5,793 bases of DNA from Fidelibacterota bacterium (lineage in GTDB: Bacteria; Fidelibacterota; Marinisomatia; Marinisomatales; UBA8229). The translations under genes and the position numbers were made by a program. Location: assembly GCA_003535775.1 (NCBI GenBank), contig DPYO01000083.1, positions 1-5,793 on the forward strand, in the 5' to 3' direction. This document shows, piece after piece, positions 4,666-5,793 of this stretch; the first letter of the stretch is position 1, and each line of letters starts with the position of its first letter. A model generated the notes under the pieces. It was given only the letters and a program-made list of their open reading frames with translations. It had not been told where the DNA came from and did not search any database.

Positions 4666-5733
4666 ATGGGGAAGCCAACAAAAGCAATTTTGGTTTTTAT
4701 CGGTCTTTTACTGGTATATTTATTATCCTGGCCGGTTGATGCTGAACCGGTTGTCTGGACCCCTCCTCCATCACCTGAAATGAAAGGGCAGTTTGAGCCA
4801 AACGATTATTTACAGGATGCGGAGATCCTGGGATTGAATGATGGAATTGGGCCGGAAGATATTGCAGTGGATGAAGCGGGAATTATGTATGCAGGCTACG
4901 AGGATGGCAGAATCATCAAATATGATGGGCATGGAAATAGCCTGGGTATATTTGTGAATACACAGGGACGGCCGTTGGGGATGGATTTTGACGGTGAAGG
5001 GAATTTGATCATTGCTGATGCCTATAAGGGATTGTTGCGTGCGGATCAGGATGGTAATCTGACCACTCTTACAACCGAAGCGGATGGTATTCCATTTAAG
5101 TTTGCCGATGATGTGGATGTAGCTGCGGATGGCAAAATCTATTTTACTGATGCATCATACCGATATGGTTTGCATGATTATCGGCTGGACCTCATGGCCC
5201 ACCAACCTTATGGTCGTCTGCTGGAATATGACCCTGATACAAAAACAACAACAACTTTATTATCAGATTTATATTTTGCCAATGGCGTTGCTGTAAGTCC
5301 CGGTGGTGAATTTGTTTTGGTTAATGAGACATCCGAATACCGGGTGCAGAAATTTTGGCTAAAGGGAGAAAAATCCGGCCAGCCGGAAATACTCATGGAT
5401 AATCTACCCGGATTTCCCGATGGTATTTCCTCCGATGGAAAAGGTACTTACTGGATAGCCATGCCGGCTTTGAGAAAAGAGATCATTGATAATCTGTCCG
5501 GTAAACCCTTTGTGCGGAAAATTATTCTGCGCCTGCCGGAAGCTCTTCAGCCGGCGCCAGACAGGCATGGTTTTGTGCTGGGAATTGATGGCGCGGGGAG
5601 GGTGATTCATAATCTTCAGTATCCTTCTCCGGAATCATTTTCACCCATAACCAGTGTAGAAGAAAAAAACGGTGTTTTGTATCTGGGCAGCCTGACCTAC
5701 CTGGGTTTTGCTCGAATCATTGCTCCTGAATAA
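4666..5733 (+). CDS. Exported SMP-30/gluconolactonase, strictosidine-synthase-like beta-propeller protein
   Basis: This 355-aa protein has an N-terminal hydrophobic segment at about 7-22 (AILVFIGLLLVYLLSW), either a signal peptide with possible cleavage after VDA or a membrane anchor as in APMAP. The rest is a six-bladed propeller of the calcium-dependent phosphotriesterase superfamily. Repeated blade motifs include EDIAVDEAGIMYAG, PLGMDFDGEGNLIIAD, DDVDVAADGKIYFTDAS, GRLLEYDP, ANGVAVSPGG and FPDGISSDGKGTYWIA. Candidate central metal ligands by family analogy are Glu64, Asn206 and Asp252, all at the expected motif positions. Relatives hydrolyse lactones or esters (gluconolactonase, paraoxonase, DRP35) or condense amines (strictosidine synthase). 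The central block around 148-235 looks most like the strictosidine-synthase-like/APMAP branch. A hydrolase is more likely than a synthase in bacteria, but the substrate is unknown. GGGAG supports the ATG. No metabolic partner gene lies beside it. Confidence 0.8.
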   Translation: MGKPTKAILVFIGLLLVYLLSWPVDAEPVVWTPPPSPEMKGQFEPNDYLQDAEILGLNDGIGPEDIAVDEAGIMYAGYEDGRIIKYDGHGNSLGIFVNTQGRPLGMDFDGEGNLIIADAYKGLLRADQDGNLTTLTTEADGIPFKFADDVDVAADGKIYFTDASYRYGLHDYRLDLMAHQPYGRLLEYDPDTKTTTTLLSDLYFANGVAVSPGGEFVLVNETSEYRVQKFWLKGEKSGQPEILMDNLPGFPDGISSDGKGTYWIAMPALRKEIIDNLSGKPFVRKIILRLPEALQPAPDRHGFVLGIDGAGRVIHNLQYPSPESFSPITSVEEKNGVLYLGSLTYLGFARIIAPE

Positions 5734-5777
5734 TATGTAAAGCAAATTGAAAAAAGAAAAGAATGAGAGTACCCTCC

Positions 5778-5793
5778 AAATTGATTCCTCTGG
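5778..5793 (+). repeat. 26-bp direct repeat, copy 3 (cut by window edge)
   Basis: AAATTGATTCCTCTGG is identical to the first 16 bases of copy 2 and runs off the right edge. It lies 45 bases after the SMP-30-like stop. ATG 5763 opens a frame through it (MRVPSKLIPL), but only ten codons are visible, so no gene is called. Confidence 0.65.

Noticed and set aside
3861..5793. CRISPR-like array
   Set aside because: The 26-bp repeats are about 750 and 1150 bases apart with genes between them, not regularly spaced with short spacers.
5763..5793. Start of a new gene at ATG 5763
   Set aside because: Only ten codons are visible and they consist mainly of the repeat; there is not enough to call a gene.

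Overview
The window is a moderately AT-rich, gene-dense bacterial segment with every convincing gene on the + strand. Three signs point to the FCB assemblage, with Candidatus Marinimicrobia (Neomarinimicrobiota) or a close marine relative as my best guess. They are a truncated C-terminal secretion/sorting-domain tail of the 'GYKSIQWNATD...PVSAGVYLYQI' type, a 'GCTDSTATNYDSTAT'-type cysteine motif in a lipoprotein, and a membrane-anchored TolB_N/FlgO-like TPR protein opening with 'MSFFEELKQRRVFR'. The taxonomic guess is inference, because no RNA or marker gene is present.

Layout. Positions 2-325 hold the last 107 codons of a PreA-type dihydropyrimidine dehydrogenase with two 4Fe-4S motifs. A 124-bp gap with a perfect 8-bp inverted repeat and a TATAAT box leads to a yeast Fcy1-like cytosine deaminase (450-911). 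Together they suggest cytosine to uracil to dihydrouracil catabolism. From 912 to 1632 there is no confident intact gene. That stretch holds a decayed secretion-domain tail, an apparent hspQ remnant, a doubtful 79-codon ORF and a 130-bp inverted-repeat element.

An intact 660-aa membrane-anchored TPR protein follows (1633-3615). The first 103 bp shared with it are repeated almost exactly straight after its stop codon, as the start of a decayed tandem paralogue (3615-3867). Next come an M23-family lipoprotein metallopeptidase (3890-4576) and an exported SMP-30/strictosidine-synthase-like beta-propeller protein (4666-5733).

The most unusual features are the truncated tandem paralogue, whose start codon has apparently become ATA where it overlaps the upstream stop, and a 26-bp direct repeat. 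The repeat lies just upstream of both the M23 and SMP-30 genes and begins again at the window's right edge. The area reads as a genome patch that accumulates and erodes fragments of paralogous families. I see no defence system, CRISPR array, transposase or RNA gene, and no clear case for a wholly new system.
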